Origin: Synchiropus splendidus
Taxonomy: Eukaryota > Chordata > Actinopteri > Syngnathiformes > Callionymidae
Direction of reading: 5' to 3'
DNA: 64,000 bases
NCBI RefSeq assembly: GCF_027744825.2
Contig: NC_071335.1
Span: forward strand, 29,897,501-29,961,500
A program made the translations under genes and the position numbers. This document shows, piece after piece, positions 14,153 to 25,359 of this stretch. Under the pieces are notes generated by a model. It was not told where the DNA came from. It worked only from the letters and a program-made list of their open reading frames with translations, and did not search any database. Within the stretch, counting starts at the first letter, position 1. Each line of letters opens with the position of its first letter.

Positions 14153-17100
14153 CTTCTAAGTATATTTTTGCTTTGTTTGCTGCCTTTTACATGGGACGGC
14201 GAAATGTTTAAGCAATGAGAGGCAAAGGCATAAATGTGTGTCACAAACTTACAACTTTGACCAGCTGCGAGATGGAAAGCTCGAACTCCACGCTGACGGG
14301 ATCAGAGACGTTCTCCACCGGTCGGATGAACTGATTGTATCGTCTGAACAGCTTCCTGAACAGTCGGTCCTCTGCCTTGGAGGAGAAGCAATCTGAGGCA
14401 CGACAGGAAGAGATGTGTGTTAAAACCAAAATGGTCTATGCAACAAACGTGAACAGAATATATGTCATGTAATTCATCATTCTTTCATCTTTTTTTTGTT
14501 TTCTGGCGATGGGTAGATGAGGTTTCATGAAACAGTGTCCTGATTGTCAGAGGCCATCAGATGGCACTGTGTACAGTAAAATGTTTGGACCTGAAGAACT
14601 AACCTCACATAATTTCTAAACCAAACACACACCCTGCAATACTGTTTCATGATGCCTCATCTACCCATCTCTTGTGTTTTCCCTCTATTATGAGTGTGGC
14701 TCAAGTGTGGCCGCTCCTCTTCTCCCTTCTACTTTTTTTTGTCAAATCCGAAGATGGAAAGATTAAAGCATACAAACAAAAGAAAATGCATTTTTATTTT
14801 TATTGTTTCCAGTCTTTTCAATTCAATTGTTCATTTTTTTGTTTGTTTCTTTGTTTTTTTTATTTATTAATTTCAAAAATAAATAAATTATTTGTGTTTT
14901 TATATTGTTATGAAACAAAAAAATGAAAGCACAAAACATACGCAGGTTTCGCTCTCGGTTCTTTTTTTTTCACGTTTTTGTTACAAAATTCTTATATAAT
15001 GAAAGAGCAAAACACATACAGATTTGTTCCACATTTAGAAAAACCAAGCAGCAAGTGAAACCAGACTGATAAAATTATCTTTAAGTCATTGGGCTGGTTC
15101 AAATGGGATCACTGAACCGTCCACTGACATTCCCATTCCTCCTCTCTCAGGGTGCACACTCATCATGATATTCCGAAGACATCTGCGCCGCGCTGACCTT
15201 TGACACTCTGCAGCGCTCATTCTCTGAGAATATCTATTTCTGGTTACTTCACTCTACCGTAAGATGTTTTCCATTAGCTCCGGAGTCTAAATCAACCTGC
15301 AGCAGGCGACACCGTGACATTCATTCCGATTTCCCACCAGTTTAATATTCCCACACGATCTCCCACTCGACAACGGGAAGACAACAGCAACTGCATTGAA
15401 ATATGGAATTGAATACTTGAATAACTGAGAGTTAATTCAGCCGTTTTCAGGTTGTTCTGTTCCCATAATGTGACAATTGTTGTCAGGTTATAGTGAGCTA
15501 GCAACGCCGAAGGCCCGCGCCTGCACTGGTTTGGTGGGAGTTCAGCGTATTCCCTTTTTTTATTATGCGTTACCATAAATTCTGTACTATAGAGCACATT
15601 GGAATATTCGTCACACTCACCAAATTTAACAATGAAAATAGATCTTGTTCATACATAAGCCACACCGGTCAATAAGCTGTGGGTGCAGTGCACTATCTGC
15701 ACTGTAGAAAAGTCAGTGGTGCTTAAAAATTCACAAGGATCACTTCTTAACTAGTTTTGAAAACGGGGTCCAGCATGGAGACTGACTCATGAAACAAACT
15801 CACGGACGAAGCAATTTTCTGAGCTTGAATCTTGAACTCCTCATATCACATTAAAGCGGTTAAAATGCGTTGTTTACGCCCACATGTCTGAAGTTCCGAT
15901 ACCACAGCAGGTCTCAGCTGCTGCTTCTCGTCTCTGGTCCTCCAGGAGATCGGCTCTAGGGGCGGAGCTGTGGACATGCAGGCGAAAACAAGGCTCAATA
16001 TGTTGGCTGCATGACACTTCTTAGCCTGTAAAAATCCATACATTAGCAACATTGTTGTATAAGCCACAGGGTTCAGAGCAGGAGAAAAACAGTAGCAGCT
16101 AGTCTGGAAATTACGGGAATTATTGTCTTCAATGTTTGCGGATAATCTGAAGACAAACAGACTCCGACAGCCAACGAAAATTAAAAATCCATTTTCAAGT
16201 AAAATGCTTTTAAAAAAGAAGCGAAAAGATTTTTTCAAGGCGATGAACAAACATCCGATCAAATTAAAATAACGGCTGTGTTTCATAAGCCATAAACAAA
16301 CATGACGGGAATTTGACAGTGAGTCTATTTTATGACGGATGTCTGGCTTTGAAGTTTGGGAATAATAACGGCAGGCGAGGGCGACGTCAGATGAGAGAGA
16401 GGCAGAGGTAACTGACTGCACTGAGGAATTTACATTTCAATAACAACTTAAGGCTCTTGTTGGCGGGACACAGCACTGCTAAATATAGAGAGGCCATGAC
16501 TCCGCTGCTTTCCTCTGCCAGCAAATGACTTATGTCAAGAAGGTCTTTGGGATTTTTTAAAAATAAAAGTTGCCCTCTAAACAACAAAGCGTGAATCCAC
16601 GCTCGACAATTTTTAGGCAGATACAGACTGTTGTGTCATTTCTTTTCAAAGGGAAGCGAATCAAAGAAAGTTCCCCACACAGTTTGCTGCCCCACGGCAG
16701 CTGAGTCATGGCAGTTAGCAGTGTCGATGAAGATATAATCACCTACTCCTCCTCCTTCTTTGAGTCTTTATAGGCGCCACGCAGAGGCCCCCACTCACTG
16801 CTGTGCAACACTCTCTATTAATATCTGGATCAATGGTTTGATCTGCAGAAGTGCATTCGATAGCGTCGAGTTTTAGATGTTAATTTTATGCAAAAATTAT
16901 ATTTTTACAGAGTTGACTTCAAAAGAATCATCTAAATCTTCTTGTCGACCACTGTGCTTCTTGTCGGAGTTGCAGTGGTCTTAACCTTTTTGATCTCGGG
17001 GCCCACCTTTCCCAGAACAGAGGACCGGGTCCCATTCAAGTAACAGTACTGTTTCATTACTCTTGATTTCATTTGTGATTAATGACCGTATTTAATCTAC

Positions 17101-20100
17101 TTACATGTAAAAAAAAAAAAAAAAACTTGTGAAATGACATGAAACCACATGATCATTGCAAAGATATTGTAAGTCATATTCATCACATTTACGAAAGAAA
17201 GAAAGAACTGTTGAGAAAATTAGAAAAACAGAATAAAATTCTGAATAATATATATTTATCATAAAAAATGTCAAAATATCATAAAATAAAAATAATATAT
17301 TTTATTTGAACTCCATAGAAGTTGTACGTAAAGTGTAATAGAAAGTATCGCCAACTGCTTTTATGAACAGTTTTTACTGTTGGGCGTCCGGCATCACTTT
17401 CCTTATCATCTTTTTCTTTTCAAGAACTTCTCCATAGTTGCTAACTATCACAGATTTGCAGGTGTCAAGTCAATTCAGTGACACACTACTGCCACTATAT
17501 GTGGCTAATGTATTAAAACTCTCTCACAGCCCTCGCAACTCAGAGGTGTAAAACAAGAAACACTTTTAGCGGCCCTCTGGAACAGAAGTGGGCATTTAAA
17601 TTTCCTGAGGGGCCAGGTTATAGGTTGTTGAGAGGGAGCGGAGCGGGGCCGAACGGAGGGTAAGAGAAAACTGAAAATAAAAACCAAGTGATGACAGCAT
17701 GTGAGATTATGAAATGGTGCTTTAAAAATGCACAGAACATGTCGGTTTGATGTGTTTTATTTTATTTAAACCATATTCCATTTAAAGATTCTCAATCTAC
17801 TTTAAGGGACGGAAAAGGCGAACAATAAAGAGAGTTAATCAAACAAGAAAGTAGTGTTTCAGTTGCATCATAACAAATGAAAAACAATTCACAAGACAAA
17901 AATGTCAGAGAGAAAAACAATGTCAGTTTCATAGTTTTACTCTGACTCCACGGGGGCCACATAAATACAGTCAAAGGGTCACATTTGGCCCCTAGGCTGC
18001 ACTTTGCCCAGGTCTGCTGTACAAGGTGCTTGCGGCCCGACAACAGGCCCTGGCCGTATGGTTAAGAGTCACTTCTCTGACTTCAACTGACTCGCACCCT
18101 GCTCGCTCCTCTCCACCAGTTCCACCCTGTCTGCACTCTCTTCTTCACCTCCAGTTTTTAAAAATGAAGATTTTTTTTTGTTTTTTTTCTCCAAAGGCCT
18201 ACAGCTGGCACTTCACATGTTATTTAATTTGAATGATTCACATGGAGCCATCTGTTTCAGCCAGAAAAAAAGATGCCTGATGATGCTTCATCACCATTAT
18301 CTTGAAAAATATTTCAAACCAAAATACTTCAGGAATCAATGTTGCCTGCAGTGGCACTCCAGCATGTGCCAGATGTCAACTAGCAACAGAGCCATTTAAC
18401 AACACAGTGATAAGTTCATCCAAAAAAAAAAAAAAAAAAAGAAGCGATTTAACAGAATTATGTGTAATTATTCGGTCGTAAACGTTGTATAAGGAAAGCA
18501 TAGCGCCCCCTCATCCGGGGCTCCTCTCGCACATGCTTGGATGTGTTTTTCACTGGCACTAATAACAGATCCAATGATGACAGAATTCCCCTCCACCCAC
18601 ACAATAAAATGCATGACAGTTTCAAGCTGCTCCTCGGATCAACACATGCTAGAAACAAAAGAAGAGCTTGACATGTTTTTTTTTTTGTTGTTGTTTTTTT
18701 TCTGCAAGCCTTTAAACAAGCTTATTTGTTAACAAAAAACACACGATTAACTGAATTATGACCCAAAAATCCTTCATCCAAAAATGCAGAGGCTTGATGT
18801 AGAAAAGTGCTCAGAGAGCGCAGACCTCCACCGGACCCCACACATTACCTCACTACCTTTATCTCAACTATGTTGGTTTAGAAATATCATGAGGTCTCAT
18901 TGAATTTGTTCAAGTCCAAACATTTTACAGCACACAGTGCCATCTGGTGGCCTCTGAAAATCAGGACACTGTTTCATGAAACCTCACTATACATTACTAC
19001 TCATACACAACCACTCAAGTCAACGTCAACATTGACAAAGCTAAGAGTCTGAAGAGATAAGACCGTCACCCGCAGGAGTAGAAAAAGACCAGGGCCATGC
19101 TGTTTGTGTGACGTACCACACTAAACTATAGTAAAACAGTCCATGAACATAATAAACCTACAAGCTCAGAGAAACGTAATGTTCATACCTCTCTTGTGAT
19201 TGTTATTTCCTTAAAATATCACATCATGTCATGAAAACAGCATAGCAATATATCGCGATATAGTCCAGTACTTGTTTTCTAGACGCCACACGATCTTATC
19301 AAGGCACCAAAAACCCAAACTTACACAAGATTTTAGCGACAAATAAAATAAAAAAGGTGATGAATTCTAAACTTAACTTCATGATGTGACAATAACAGCA
19401 CAAAACAATTTTTTTCGCGGCAGTTTCTATTAAAGCCAATGACAAAACATTGCCCTCTTCATGATTTTGCACGAGCAATGGTGTTTGAAGTTCATTCTAG
19501 GTCAGAGGCACGAGACCTGAATGTACTAAATCACACAGAATTCAATTATTCATGTTTGCATGCCGAATCCGACGAAACTCACTCAGAAAGTGAGTTACCT
19601 CTAAAACACAGATCCCGAGAGATATTTGATGCACTCAGGACGTGAGATGGAGGTCAGGGCAAACGTGAAAACCAGAGATGGTTGTCAGGAGCACGATGGA
19701 GAGAGAAGGATGAGGAGGAGCCAGAAGGCCAAATCGGTGAGTGATGGAGAAAAGGAGGGCATTTTATGGAGCGTCTGAGAGGAAACTACGTGAGAGCCTT
19801 TTTAGCCTTGGTGCTCCCTGAGTGCTCGGATGCTTTCAAATCGGGGAGGGAGGAAGATGGAGCGCAATAGCAAGAGAAGGATAACCACTTTCAACCTGAA
19901 GGATGTAAAGCTAGGCTACGGATGAGCTTCACACACGCCTTGGTTTCAAGCACAGGCTGTTGAATTACGAGAAACAAACAACTTATTTCAGCATAGATAA
20001 TTCTCTTTGGCTGATGTTGGAATCACAGACCGCCTCAAAGTACATGCAAGTGGATCCACGTGACAAGTGTTGTCACAGTGGATTAGAAAAAAAAAATTAA

Positions 20101-20400
20101 ATTTAAAATTTTACATTTATTTTAAATTCTTTTTTATTATTTCAGTCACGTGACACCATTTTCAACAAAAGTAGAAGAAAATCACCGAAGCCATGTACCG
20201 CTAGAGGTCTTCAGGAATATAAAATGAAAAAAATGGAGAAAAAGAGAAAAAGCCTCGTATCAACACTAGAGTAACAAAGCTTACATCATGTAGAAATGGT
20301 GTGGATGTTGGAAAAGCAAACGCAAATGAACAAATGCAAATTGTATTTGAATGAAAGGGAGCGCTGTACTCATACATTGCAACGGTGAGGTCGTATGGGA

Positions 20401-20431
<31 letters not shown>

Positions 20432-23400
20432 GATGCTTCATGAAACAGTTTCCTCATTTGCATTGCTCAGTAGGTGGCACACTTTCTTTTAAAAATACCT
20501 CAGGTTTCATTAAAATGGTTGTTCAAAGTCCAGAATTTTAGAGCACAGAGCGGCATCTGGTGGGCACTGAAAATAAGGACACTGTTTCATGAAGCCTTTT
20601 AAGATGAAACATCTCCTGAGATTGAAAGGAAACAGAGAAGATGGAAGCCACGGTGAGACAATTGTATCCCAAGAATAAAAGTTAAAAAATATATTTACCT
20701 ACCTAAATTACATGAAAGCATATATGATACAAAAACCTCACAACTATACACACAAGGTTGTGGGGGCAGAGGATACATGGCTCTCCTCGTCCTTACGGAT
20801 ATAATCTCTCCACCTCAACATGGAGGAGCCGCAACCAACAAAACGTTCATGATGTTCCTAGGAATAAGCCCCTGCTTCAAGAGGGGAGGTTTTAGTGCTT
20901 GGATGTCCTGTTCTATAGTGACAACAGATATATAAGCCAAGTGTCTGCTGTGATAAAGAATCTGTTGTCCATCTACATGCAGAGACATTTACCTGCAATG
21001 TAGATTTCTAAACTCATCTACACAGAGGGAAGTGACAACTGCAACAAGGTACTTGTCTTTGAGAGGACCAGCTTGGTCGCCTGGGTGAGACTCAAAGTAA
21101 AGCTGCTGTTTCTCCACTCTGTGAGGTGTTGCTCGATGATTTCCAGGAACCTTTTTTAGATGCCTCCTTTTACTCGCTTTGTGGAGACTGTTGGAGCTGG
21201 AGACTAAAATGTAGCCATGAATAAGCAAAAACTCAGTAAAACTCTGAGCTGAATGTTGCCACAAGAAAGCCATAAGACTCTGTCTCTTTAGTAAGGCATG
21301 TTAAAATGCACTTACTATCCTGTTTGTTACATTCCATCGTGCGCTTTGCTCCATGTCGGTACATTAGCAAATAGTTTAGATTGTGGTTGTAACATCCCTT
21401 CGTTTTCTATAGGTGTAGGAGGGAAGCTGGAGCAAGTGGAAGCATGTGGCTTAACACTGGGATTGGAAAGAAGGGAACTAAGACGACAGGGAGTCAGAGG
21501 AGGGAGTTAGCTGGCTGTGCAGGAATGCATGAGACAGGTGCGCCACGGTGAGTCTCCAGCTTCAAATTTGTGTGCGTCACTCCAATAGACTTTTATTCTG
21601 GAACATGTAAAATGGTTTATGACATTCACAGAACACAGCACATGTCCGAGTATCCCCAAGGCCTCCGCTGTGAGAGCAGGGTTCGACTAAATATTTAAAA
21701 AGTCATTATTCCAGACCACTCGAAGGTCTAAATGGTGCGGGTTTTCTCTGTCATTTGTCCTTGGATTTTTCAGTCACGTGCTGGGATCCACGAGTCGTCT
21801 GAAAGTGCATGAAGGAAATAAGACGCAAAACAAGATGACAACGCGTGAGACATTCTCCTCAGTCAACGCTCCTCCACGGTGCCCTCCTGTGCTGTGTAAC
21901 TAGAGTCCAAGCCCAGAGTCCACACACACATGCGGTGTTCAGTTCAATTCCGGGATCATCACTCATGCGTTCCGTTACATTCAAAGTCAGTTTCAATGAT
22001 GAGCGGCCACATCAAGGGATGACCTACACGCAGAAACCACACATCAGCACATGCTCACTTCACGCTATCCATCAAGAGCTCGCATTGTTTGCACACTCTC
22101 ACAAGTTAATGCAAATATTGTATGTTTTGCCTGTTGCGTGTACACAGCGCAGATGAGCTGATACGTTATAAGCTCATGTGCAGCGCTAAAACACACATCT
22201 GTATTGAATCATTCACTGAACAAATATATTCTGTGCATACACTGAAGTTGTCCAAAAACCAAACCACTGGAGGTATATGGACACAGAAGCTGGCTTTTGT
22301 GGGAAGCCCCTTAGGTTTCCAGCAAGTATTCCATTCCACATAGCTGCACTACTTTCATTCTGTCAAGATAAGAGGCGTACGAGATGACGTACGGATCAGC
22401 TATCAACTGGGTGTGAATTCATTGGTGCTGTCGCACAGTTGAGACAAAAACTTTTATTAAATAAATTAAAAACAAGAACCTCTGCCAAGCAACTCATTTA
22501 CATCCACGTTGTACTCTTTTATGAACCAATATTATTGCCCAACATGTATTTTGTATGTATAATTTGTTATTTTTTTTTAGCATTTTACATGTTGTTGATT
22601 GCAATGACTTAAACGGGACAGTAGGTGGTAGCATTCTGTGAAGCCTCAGCAAGAACCGGATTTGCAGTTAAGTTGGACAAAGTATTCTTCAAATGACTGA
22701 AGATACGTAATATACAAATACTCTTGATGGTTAAGCAAACAGTAGTGGTTGAACAGTGTTCCTGGGCTGATGAAACAGTGTCCACTAGAAGGCGCTCTTT
22801 AGAAATGATGTGAGGTTCTATTGAATTCGTTGTTGCAAGTTCAAACATTTTACAGCAGACAGTGCCATCTGGTGGCCTCTGAACGTCAGGACACTGTTTC
22901 ATGAAACCACCCTTCAATACTGCGTCGTGAAACCTTCACTAGCATCAGTAGCAATAGTTTTTTTTTTCTTGTTTTTTTATTTGCCAGTCTGACGGAGAGA
23001 AAAGTTGTGTGACATACAATGCGTGGAGAAAAGCCATCAGAACTGCATGAGCCGCCTTTGCCACTTCAATACACAAGGTCTTTGATCAAGCGTCTATCAG
23101 AGCCAGTGGCAAACAAAGCCGCTCCAGACGCCACACACGCAGCATGTGTTCCGACTGATAAATCCTAAAAGAGTCTATCAGCAGCCTGGCATCAATCTGA
23201 TAGCCGTGATTCACGCCCTCCCAGCCAAATGTTTACGTTACGGCTTTGAAATGCCACGGCGTAATTACAGTCGCCGCATCCCTTCCTGCGCGTGGCTCCG
23301 GGTCAGACGCTGCTGCAGCGGTCACTGATTAACTCCTGCTGTGCATTCGATTATCGCAAATCCACCAGTTGCCCCCCTCCAACCCCCCCCCCCCCCCCCT

Positions 23401-24842
23401 TTTTTTAATACATTTTACCAAGTGCTTGATCTTTCGTTTAAACTGCTTTTTATTTACTTTAAATGCCAAAAAGTGACCTTTTTTGCCATTTGTTTTGATT
23501 TGCTTTAGCCCGAATCGACCAGGTGACCTTTCCCCGAGTGTGTTCAAATTCTTGGTCGGTGCAACATAGGTTACGCAGTAAAGCTTGTACACCTTAGAAC
23601 ACCACCATGTATTTTGCTTAAATGAATTGTGAAACAATATCTACATTACATTTTCGCAGTGTAATCGTGAGACGCGCTGACGTCATGGTGTTGCTGATTT
23701 TTACTTTTTGTATTCCGTAAAAAAGCTAAGCATTGCGCTGGCCAACAATTGGCATACGGCTACGGCAGGGTGACGGGGAGGGGCATGGTGACGACCAAAT
23801 TCAAGATGCTCATACCGTGTCAGAATGTTTCAAACAAAAGTAGCAGAGTTGATGAGTTTGAGGATTCTAATTTTTATTATTTAATATTGTCCGCAAAAAG
23901 TGCGTAAATATATGTACGTAAAGATATGCTAGGTGGCTTTGAATTACTAGTTCAACGAGGATGTTCAAGATAATAAACAAAGTGCGCCCTCTAACGGAAT
24001 ATAAAGTTACTACAAAATATGCTTGGAAAAAATAAACAGATTAACTGTTCTTAATATTTGAAAAGTCGGCAACATCAGCAGTAAAATATGAGTGATAGAA
24101 AAATGTAAGCGGATATATACATATATTTTTTTTTTATAATAAACTAGACTCATTTCACAATCAAACTCTGCGCCTCTGTGTCGCTCCATATATACGAGAC
24201 GTATTTTCCGTCTATTCCTGTCGGGAGTTTATTTTTACCTGAGTGAAACACCTGGGGCGAAGCGCAGTTTATTCCGTCATAAAAGGAGGCAGATTTCCAG
24301 ATTAAACAAACAATGAGATAATGAGTTTTTCACCCAAAGCTACGAGCCCCCCAAAAAAGTCTTGAGTGAGTCAAATTCTATTCAAGTTCCCTTGATTCAA
24401 GGGTATTAACTCCCCGCAGAAATCCCAATATTATACACAACGTTATCTCCGCAGCAAAACCACGCAGCTGTCAACAGAAACAACACATTCTCATCGAGCT
24501 GCAGAGGAATAAGGCTCCAGCCTCAAAGCAGCATTTGCGTTTCTCACGCATGTAGTTGCCCCAGTTAACACCTCCTGGATAGTTGCCTTCACTTTCCCTC
24601 CCAGGTCTGTCATTATTAGACGGTGAACTTGCCCAGTACAAAGTACTTTAAGTTGGGATGTTTGCAGCGCGTTTGCGCTTTTACGCACGCAACTACGCGG
24701 GGGACGGACACACACACTACTCGCCGTCTCAAAACAGTTTCCTTCCGCTTGAGTCCAGCCTGAATTACTTTTGCTCACCTCGGACGGTGAAACCAACGAG
24801 CGTCAGCAACAGCAGCGTCCATGTGTCCGTCGGCGGCAGCAT
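4158..24842 (-). CDS. chrna3: Neuronal nicotinic acetylcholine receptor subunit alpha-3 (whole gene, 8 coding exons)
   Basis: Joining 24779-24842, 14253-14392, 12846-12890, 10997-11106, 10394-10601, 7724-8335, 6254-6520 and 4158-4283 on the minus strand gives one open frame of 1572 bases (523 residues plus stop), every join with GT..AG. The product is a pentameric ligand-gated cation channel subunit: signal peptide (residues 1 to about 21), extracellular ligand-binding domain with the Cys-loop, loop C with the vicinal cysteines YNCCEE (Cys217-218 of the precursor) that define an alpha subunit, four membrane segments (M1-M3 about 235-322, M4 in the last exon) and a cytoplasmic loop. M2 and its flanks match the alpha-3/alpha-6 group. 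The loop end ([20 protein letters not shown]) and the beta neighbour favour alpha-3. In mammals it assembles with beta-4 and alpha-5 in autonomic ganglia. Unusual: the large exon 5 of mammalian genes is split by two extra introns, and the loop has a glycine run. Confidence 0.95.
4890..5245 (-). mobile_element. LINE reverse-transcriptase C-terminal fragment (broken)
   Basis: The minus strand encodes pieces such as [40 protein letters not shown] and [20 protein letters not shown]. These are the typical C-terminal portion of fish RTE-like endonuclease/reverse-transcriptase ORFs. A segment is missing in the middle, and there are frame breaks at the upstream end. It lies in the last intron of chrna3. 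Confidence 0.7.
5286..5462 (+). mobile_element. Palindromic MITE copy 1 (diverged)
   Basis: Both arms are visible: TTCATAGAACAGTGTCCTCA on the left and GAGGACATGTTTCATGAAGC on the right. The left-arm core TCAGTAGATGGCAC has one mismatch to the CTCF consensus. It lies in the last intron of chrna3. Confidence 0.6.
5905..6063 (+). repeat. Partial tandem duplication with GTCCACTTTAAAATA
   Basis: GTCCACTTTAAAATAGTC at about 5907 recurs as GTCCACTTTAAAATACTC at about 6021. Both are followed after some 30-60 bases by AATGTGTTG. This suggests an old local duplication of roughly 115 bases within the last chrna3 intron. Confidence 0.4.
6254..6520 (-). CDS. chrna3: chrna3 exon 5c: C-terminal part of cytoplasmic loop with MA helix
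   Basis: Bounded by acceptor TGCTTTCAG (or the tandem CAG three bases on) and a donor after KAKE. It encodes NSLEFGDSK, a Cys-containing RCSGKKCSF segment and the amphipathic pre-M4 helix ending [13 protein letters not shown]. The donor is GAG followed by GTGCCT, a weak match to consensus. It is supported by the frame and by the join [15 protein letters not shown] to the last exon. Confidence 0.88.
6671..6703. repeat. (TA)n microsatellite
   Basis: An uninterrupted TA dinucleotide run in chrna3, in the intron just upstream of exon 5c. Confidence 0.9.
7724..8335 (-). CDS. chrna3: chrna3 exon 5b: loop C, M1-M3 and start of cytoplasmic loop
   Basis: The exon begins [12 protein letters not shown] after acceptor ATCACCAG. 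It carries the [13 protein letters not shown] loop C, M1, the pore-lining M2 ([19 protein letters not shown]) and M3, then a loop beginning [11 protein letters not shown]. Near its end the loop has nine consecutive Gly followed by a basic KGGKKRKN stretch. The donor GTAAGC follows LMQ in phase 0. Translation runs on past the donor, but that tail is intronic. Confidence 0.95.
9666..9738. repeat. poly-A tract followed by (AT)n
   Basis: About 35 consecutive A then about 18 AT units. The arrangement resembles the tail of an old retroposed sequence with microsatellite expansion, but no retroposon body was recognised upstream. Confidence 0.85.
10394..10601 (-). CDS. chrna3: chrna3 exon 5a: Cys-loop and loop B
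   Basis: The exon encodes [15 protein letters not shown], then the Cys-loop ([15 protein letters not shown]) and loop B ([18 protein letters not shown]). In mammalian CHRNA3 this region is continuous with the membrane segments in one large exon. Here it stops at a phase-0 donor (AAG then GTCAGT), and the coding sequence resumes 2 kb downstream at 8335. Confidence 0.93.
10997..11106 (-). CDS. chrna3: chrna3 exon 4: loop D and loop A region
   Basis: This 110-bp exon, the canonical size, encodes IWNDYKLQW through WRPDIVLYN. It contains the tryptophan of loop D and the WxPDIVLYN loop A segment of the agonist site. The acceptor is CATCCCAG and the donor GTGAGC, and it ends after two bases of the next Asn codon (AA, completed by T of the next exon). 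Confidence 0.93.
12846..12890 (-). CDS. chrna3: chrna3 exon 3 (45 bp)
   Basis: This 45-bp exon encodes [15 protein letters not shown], the short exon present at this position across nicotinic subunits. It is flanked by acceptor CTGCAG and donor GTAAGT. The usual last residue of this block is Gln or Lys-Gln; here it is His. Confidence 0.93.
13267..13487. repeat. AGTATACTT-rich repeat, possible MITE
   Basis: The short palindrome AGTATACTT and its variants recur through this stretch in both directions (AGTATACTTAAAG at left, GATATATACTTCAAATC at right). A similar motif set occurs at 43485-43568. This looks like a small inverted-repeat element, with boundaries uncertain. Confidence 0.35.
13678..13909 (+). 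mobile_element. Palindromic MITE copy 2 (reference copy, both arms intact)
   Basis: This copy has outer arms beginning TAGATGAGGTATCATGAAAC and ending in CATCTACCCATC. The inner arms are TGAAACAGTGTCCTGATTTT and its near-complement. The cores CCACTAGATGGCGC (13742-13755, plus) and CCACCAGATGGCGC (13821-13834, minus) both match CCASYAGRKGGCRS exactly and point toward each other. It lies in chrna3 intron 2. Confidence 0.85.
14099..14150. repeat. (TA)n microsatellite
   Basis: A long pure TA run about 100 bases downstream (in gene direction) of chrna3 exon 2, in intron 2. Confidence 0.9.
14253..14392 (-). CDS. chrna3: chrna3 exon 2: N-terminal extracellular helix and first strands
   Basis: The exon encodes the mature N-terminus ([20 protein letters not shown]) and the NVSDPV N-glycosylation sequon, ending SQLVKV. 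It is bounded by acceptor TGCCTCAG and donor GTAAGT. Its 140 bases start in phase 1 and end at a codon boundary, as in other alpha-type nicotinic genes. Confidence 0.93.
14508..14669 (-). mobile_element. Palindromic MITE copy 3, with complete ends
   Basis: It starts GATGGGTAGATGAGG and ends CCTCATCTACCCATC, so the terminal inverted repeats are intact. The centre is in the opposite orientation to copy 2 (GTACAGTAAAATGTTTGGAC). The core CCATCAGATGGCAC has one mismatch. It lies in chrna3 intron 1. Confidence 0.8.
16973..17022 (+). mobile_element. hAT-like transposon left-end sequence
   Basis: CAGTGGTCTTAACCTTTTTG followed by ATCTCGGGGCCCACC has the form of the terminal sequence of non-autonomous hAT elements common in fish. 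A matching right end was not identified with confidence. Confidence 0.35.
17938..18019 (-). mobile_element. hAT/Charlie-like terminal sequence
   Basis: Read on the minus strand it begins CAGCAGACCTGGGCAAAGTG, then CCTAGGGGCCAAATGTGACC and a GGCCCCCGTGG block, the layout of a Charlie-type hAT end. It may mark the other side of a degraded element spanning 17.0-18.0 kb. Confidence 0.35.
18070..18152 (-). mobile_element. Small LINE-like remnant
   Basis: The minus strand reads GGTGAAGAAGAGAGTGCAGA followed by CAGGGTGGAACTGGTGGAG, similar to the EVKKRVQAGW segment just upstream of the LINE fragment at 4.9-5.2 kb (GAGGTGAAGAAGTGGGTGCA). It is short and diverged. Confidence 0.3.
18873..18987 (+). 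mobile_element. Palindromic MITE copy 4 (left arm missing)
   Basis: It retains the centre (CAAACATTTTACAGCACACA) and the whole right arm ending in CACTGTTTCATGAAACCTCA. The minus-strand core at 18937-18950 is an exact CTCF-consensus match. It lies in chrna3 intron 1. Confidence 0.75.
20431..20601 (+). mobile_element. Palindromic MITE copy 5
   Basis: Both arms are recognisable: TTCATGAAACAGTTTCCTCA, and GGACACTGTTTCATGAAGCC. The cores are diverged (TCAGTAGGTGGCAC has one mismatch). It directly abuts a TA microsatellite in chrna3 intron 1. Confidence 0.75.
22748..22936 (+). mobile_element. Palindromic MITE copy 6
   Basis: This near full-length copy lacks the short ATTTTCAGAGG segment in its left arm. 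The right core at 22862-22875 (minus) is an exact CTCF-consensus match. The left core CCACTAGAAGGCGC has one mismatch. It lies in chrna3 intron 1. Confidence 0.8.
23383..23406. repeat. poly-C/poly-T junction
   Basis: About 16 C followed by 7 T in chrna3 intron 1. Such mononucleotide runs are prone to length error in assemblies. Confidence 0.8.
24779..24842 (-). CDS. chrna3: chrna3 exon 1: start codon and signal peptide
   Basis: The ATG at 24842 opens a 21-codon hydrophobic leader ([20 protein letters not shown]) that ends in CGAG followed by the donor GTGAGC. The exon ends in phase 1, exactly what exon 2 requires. The leader reads as a signal peptide for entry into the secretory pathway. This ATG is preferred because it is the only in-frame start giving a leader joined in phase to exon 2. 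Confidence 0.85.
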
Positions 24843-25080
24843 CTCCGTCGCGCGTCCGACAGCGGTCGAGGTGGCGTCGGAGTGAATAACGGTCTGCGCA
24901 CGTCTTGTCTGTCTCCAGATTCCGCCTTGTTGATCTGATCCCAACTTGACTCCGTCCCTCCCCTGTGAGGCGAGCGCTCTCAGCAGGAGCGTCTACCCAC
25001 ACCCACTGGCGGGGGAGGAAAGCCAACCCACCCAGACACTTTCTTCCATCTGGACCTCTGAGTGACGGAGGAAAAACCAC
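24843..25080 (-). promoter_or_regulatory. Probable chrna3 5' UTR and core promoter, GC-rich
   Basis: The stretch immediately upstream of the chrna3 ATG is much richer in G+C and CpG than its surroundings. It holds GC/GT-box-like runs: CCCTCCCCTG near 24955, and CCCACCC plus GGGGGAGG near 24995-25020. Mammalian alpha-3 promoters are TATA-less and Sp1-driven. No convincing TATA box or transcription start can be placed here. Confidence 0.4.
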
Positions 25081-25359
25081 ACAAATCATCGTGGAGCTGT
25101 GTTTGTAAAGTGTGGATGCACCATCACATAAACGCTTTATAACTTTAAATTCATTGAAGCTGAACTGTTTTCTACAGTACTGCATAAACAAATATGTATT
25201 TATTTCCCTCATTGATTCAATTTTTTTTGCTGATAGCGTCGACCAAGTTTGATTATAGACCACCGTTTTTTCCATGTTTGACAGGTGAAGACCTCACTCA
25301 TAGCCAAGAACTAATGTAGGAACATTTATGACGAATAAAATGAGTGAGATCAAGCGTCA

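Larger units (their letters stand above)
14393..24778 (-). other. chrna3: chrna3 intron 1 (10.4 kb)
   Basis: This is the largest intron of the gene. It carries four copies of the palindromic MITE (14508, 18873, 20431 and 22748), hAT-like terminal sequences at 16973 and 17940-18019, a small LINE-like fragment near 18075, and a poly-C/poly-T junction at 23383-23406. No exon-like open frame with good splice sites was recognised. Confidence 0.6.
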
